Part shown: one piece after another, positions 61,502-64,000 of the stretch
Layout: each line of letters opens with the position of its first letter
How positions within the stretch are numbered: position 1 is the stretch's first letter
NCBI GenBank assembly: GCA_902363255.1
Contig: CABIZO010000003.1
Span: 372,001-436,000 of the forward strand
Length of the DNA: 64,000 nt
DNA from: Peptostreptococcaceae bacterium
GTDB lineage: Bacteria; Bacillota; Clostridia; Peptostreptococcales; Peptostreptococcaceae
Direction of reading: 5' to 3'
Translations under genes and position numbers: made by a program
Notes under the pieces: model-generated
Told to the model about the DNA's origin: nothing
Databases searched by the model: none
Seen by the model: the letters and a program-made list of their open reading frames with translations, nothing else

Positions 61502-62287
61502 CTAATAATTACTTCTTACTTTTTTAAGCTCTGGAATTAACTTATCGTTAAGAATTTTTATATGAGTTCCCTTCATACCTAAAGATCTAGACTCAATTAC
61601 TCCTGCACTTTCAAATTTTCTAAGAGCATTTACAATTACTGATCTTGTTATTCCAACTCTGTCAGCAATTCTACTAGCTACAAGTAAACCTTCATTTCCT
61701 TCTAATTCTTTGAAGATATGCTCAACAGCTTCTAATTCTGAATAAGATAATGTTCCTATTGCCATTTGAACTACTGCAGTTTTTCTCATTTCTTGTTCCA
61801 TTTCTTCACTTAGGCCTCTTAGAACTTCCATACCTATTACTGTGGCACTATATTCAGAAATGACTAAGTCATCATCTGTAAATCTATCATTGTATCTTGA
61901 TATCACTAGTGTACCAAGTCTTTGACCACTTCCTAATATAGGAACTATTGTAGTATATTTTTCTAATCTTCCTTGTTCATATGGAAATACTTCTAATACT
62001 TTCTCACCAGTTAGGTTTTCAAGTGTTTCGTTTATTTTTAAAACACTATCTGTGTATACTTTAGGGAATATTTGTAATTTAGTTTCTTCATCTTCTATAA
62101 CTGAGCTGTCTTGAGCATCTGTTAAGTAAAGACCTATTACTTTCCCCTTTGCACTAATAACATATATATTAGCTTCTAATACTTCCCCTAACGTTTCAGC
62201 TAATAAATCAAATGATACACTACTCCCTCCGCTTGTTTGAAGAGTTTTATTGATTTTTCTTGTCTTTTGTAATACTTCACTTGCCAT
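61502..62287 (-). CDS. codY: GTP-sensing pleiotropic transcriptional repressor CodY
   Basis: CodY represses starvation, sporulation and toxin genes when GTP and branched-chain amino acids are plentiful. The 261 residues have an N-terminal GAF domain (about 1-155, binding isoleucine/valine) and a C-terminal winged helix (about 180-261) with IADRVGITRSVIVNALRKFE and SRSLGMKGTHIKI. The length matches CodY of Bacillus and C. difficile. It follows topA by 157 bases, the order seen in C. difficile. Confidence 0.97.
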   Translation of the reverse strand: MASEVLQKTRKINKTLQTSGGSSVSFDLLAETLGEVLEANIYVISAKGKVIGLYLTDAQDSSVIEDEETKLQIFPKVYTDSVLKINETLENLTGEKVLEVFPYEQGRLEKYTTIVPILGSGQRLGTLVISRYNDRFTDDDLVISEYSATVIGMEVLRGLSEEMEQEMRKTAVVQMAIGTLSYSELEAVEHIFKELEGNEGLLVASRIADRVGITRSVIVNALRKFESAGVIESRSLGMKGTHIKILNDKLIPELKKVRSNY

Positions 62288-62444
62288 TTAATCATCTCCT
62301 TAACAAAGTTTAAGGTTTCAAGAATTTAATATTCTCTAGTTTCCTAGTTATATACTTATTTTACCTATTTCATTCTAACATAAAAACATATACTTAACAA
62401 TAAATTGTTTGTATTTTTCCCAATATTCTGTCATTTTTATTATA

Positions 62445-64000
62445 TTATTCTAATATTCTACCTTCAGTCTTACATTCTTTATTTGAACATACTTCTTTCG
62501 TCTCATTTTTTGTATGCTTTTCTACCATATAAGAACCACACTCTTTACAAATTTCGCCTGTAGGTTTGTACCAACTTATAAAATCACATTCTGGATAGTT
62601 TGAACATCCATAAAAAGCCTTACCTTTTTTAGATTTTCTAAGAATAATCTCTCCTTCTTTACACTTTGGACATTTTACCCCTACTTTATTAACCAGCGGT
62701 TTTGTATTTTTACAGTCTGGATAGTTTTTACATGCCATGAATTTTCCAAATCTGCCGTATTTAATAACCATGTTTGATCCACATAATTCACAGATTTCAT
62801 CAGTTTCTTCATCCATGTTAATTTTTTCGATTTTTTCTTTAGCTTCTGCAATAGCTTCTTTTAAAGGTTCATATACTTCTGAAACAACACTCTTCCATTG
62901 TATATTTCCTTCTTCTATTTCATCTAATTTATTTTCCATTTGAGCCGTAAAATCAACATCAATAAATTTCTGGAAGTTTATATTTAAAATATCAGTTACT
63001 ATCATACCAAGCTCTGTTGGATGTAAACTAGTACCTTGTTTTTCAACATAACCTCTATTTAGTATAGTTGCTATTGTTGGGGCATAAGTACTAGGTCTTC
63101 CTATTCCAAGTTCTTCTAAAGTTTTAACTAAACTAGCCTCAGTAAATCTTGCTGGTGGCTGAGTAAAGTGTTGAGCTGGTATAAATTGATTTACTTCTAA
63201 CTCATCATTTTCTTTTATTGGAGGTAGAATTTTATCTTCTCTCTCTGTAAAATTATAAACTTTAGTATATCCATCAAATTTCATTACTGAACCTGTAGCT
63301 CTAAATAAGGCATCACCTATTTTACAATCTATATTTAAAACATCAAATACAGAGTCTTCCATTTGACTAGCTACAAATCTTCTCCAAATTAAGTTATAAA
63401 GCTTAAATTGATCTTTGCTCAATGAACTTTTTACACTTTCTGGTGTTCTAAGCACTGAAGTTGGTCTAATAGCTTCATGGGCATCTTGTACTTTTTTCTT
63501 TTCTTTACTTTCTTTTTTGTCAGTATTTACTTTATAGTAATTTTCACCTAATTCTTCTAAAATGTATGATTTTGCTTTTTCCTTAGCTTCTTCAGATATT
63601 CTCTTTGAATCTGTTCTTATGTAAGAGATAAGACCTACTGTTCCTTCTCCTTCAATATCTACACCTTCATATAGCTCTTGTGCTATTATCATTGTCTTTT
63701 TAGTAGTAAAAGATAATTTATTAGCTGCGTCCTGTTGAAGCATACTAGTTGTAAATGGTTTTGGAGCAGATTTTCTTCTTGTTTTTGATTCAATTTTTTC
63801 TACTATTAGTTTTTCATTTTTTATATTGTCTAAGACTTTATTAACTTCTTCTTCATTATTTAAATCTATTTTTTCGTTATTAAATGATACAAATTTAAAT
63901 AATACTATTTCTTTGTCTTCAGTCTTTCCTTCAATTTCTAAACTCCAGTATTCTTTAGGCACAAACTCATTAATTTCTTTTTCTTTTTCGCATATTATTT
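62445..64000 (-). CDS. topA: DNA topoisomerase I (5' end outside window)
   Basis: TopA relaxes negatively supercoiled DNA. Only the C-terminal three-quarters is in the window; the frame runs through the last base (EKEKEINEFVPKEYW), so a GTG near 63962 is not a start. The active Tyr is in LISYIRTDSKRIS, preceded by VGL and followed by the HEAIRPT motif. Three C-x2-C...C-x-C-type zinc ribbons close the protein (CELCGSNM, CPKCKEG, CKECGSYM). It lies upstream of codY. Confidence 0.95.
   Translation of the reverse strand, partial: IICEKEKEINEFVPKEYWSLEIEGKTEDKEIVLFKFVSFNNEKIDLNNEEEVNKVLDNIKNEKLIVEKIESKTRRKSAPKPFTTSMLQQDAANKLSFTTKKTMIIAQELYEGVDIEGEGTVGLISYIRTDSKRISEEAKEKAKSYILEELGENYYKVNTDKKESKEKKKVQDAHEAIRPTSVLRTPESVKSSLSKDQFKLYNLIWRRFVASQMEDSVFDVLNIDCKIGDALFRATGSVMKFDGYTKVYNFTEREDKILPPIKENDELEVNQFIPAQHFTQPPARFTEASLVKTLEELGIGRPSTYAPTIATILNRGYVEKQGTSLHPTELGMIVTDILNINFQKFIDVDFTAQMENKLDEIEEGNIQWKSVVSEVYEPLKEAIAEAKEKIEKINMDEETDEICELCGSNMVIKYGRFGKFMACKNYPDCKNTKPLVNKVGVKCPKCKEGEIILRKSKKGKAFYGCSNYPECDFISWYKPTGEICKECGSYMVEKHTKNETKEVCSNKECKTEGRILE

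Noticed and set aside
63960..63962. GTG as the start of topA
   Set aside because: The reading frame continues with family-typical sequence to the window edge, so the gene is truncated by the window.

Overview
The window is a contiguous piece of an AT-rich, low-GC Gram-positive chromosome. Gene content and order point to a spore-forming anaerobe of the Clostridia, most like the Peptostreptococcaceae (Clostridioides, Paraclostridium, Romboutsia or Terrisporobacter type). The evidence is PolC, RNase Y plus RNase J, CodY, an alanyl T-box, ScpA/ScpB and IreB, together with sporulation-linked genes (ytfJ/gerW, ymxH, tepA, ylxY-like deacetylase, a SASP-like gene). No rRNA, tRNA, CRISPR array, insertion sequence or prophage was seen. 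Nearly all genes lie on the minus strand.

Layout. 1-1.6 kb: the 3' end of a PLP aminotransferase facing a MarR regulator. 1.9-6.2 kb: purB, then two accessory-looking genes, a tyrosine recombinase with lost catalytic residues and an orphan superfamily-1 helicase. 6.4-15.9 kb: rny, recA (own SOS promoter), and a pgsA-rimO-mnmH-ftsK run preceded by tepA. 16.0-17.8 kb: a locally rearranged stretch holding an almost pure-asparagine microprotein gene, its shortened copy, and a duplicated 3' end of the neighbouring amidohydrolase. 18.0-24.0 kb: dapG, ymxH, an M16 peptidase, a polysaccharide deacetylase and pnp. With tepA and ftsK this is the same order as the Bacillus subtilis pnpA-ylxY-mlpA-ymxH-dapG-tepA-spoIIIE region.

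24.1-32.7 kb: degV, rpsO, ribF, truB, nrnA, rbfA, infB, an L7Ae-family gene, rnpM, nusA and rimP, the conserved translation and transcription-elongation operon. 33.0-37.6 kb: a small membrane protein and polC. 37.7-39.6 kb: the main plus-strand island, with a metallopeptidase-like orphan and a sirtuin, plus an opposing 45-codon gene. 39.7-46.8 kb: ytfJ, ytfI, scpB, scpA, a site-2 protease, a D,D-carboxypeptidase, DUF503, YlbF and RNase J. 47.0-54.6 kb: fur, an LCP protein, yrzB, ruvX, a large unassigned membrane protein, ireB and alaS under T-box control. 55.1-58.5 kb: iscR-iscS-iscU-mnmA. 58.7-64 kb: an acetyltransferase, the SASP-like gene, rarA, codY and the 3' part of topA.

Together the genes serve RNA turnover and modification, translation initiation, replication and chromosome segregation, Fe-S assembly and nutrient or metal sensing. 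Most is core chromosome. The unusual material is concentrated at 3.4-6.2 kb, 16.0-16.8 kb, 19.5 kb, 37.8-39.6 kb and 49.5-51.7 kb. All family assignments were made by eye from translated motifs without database searches.
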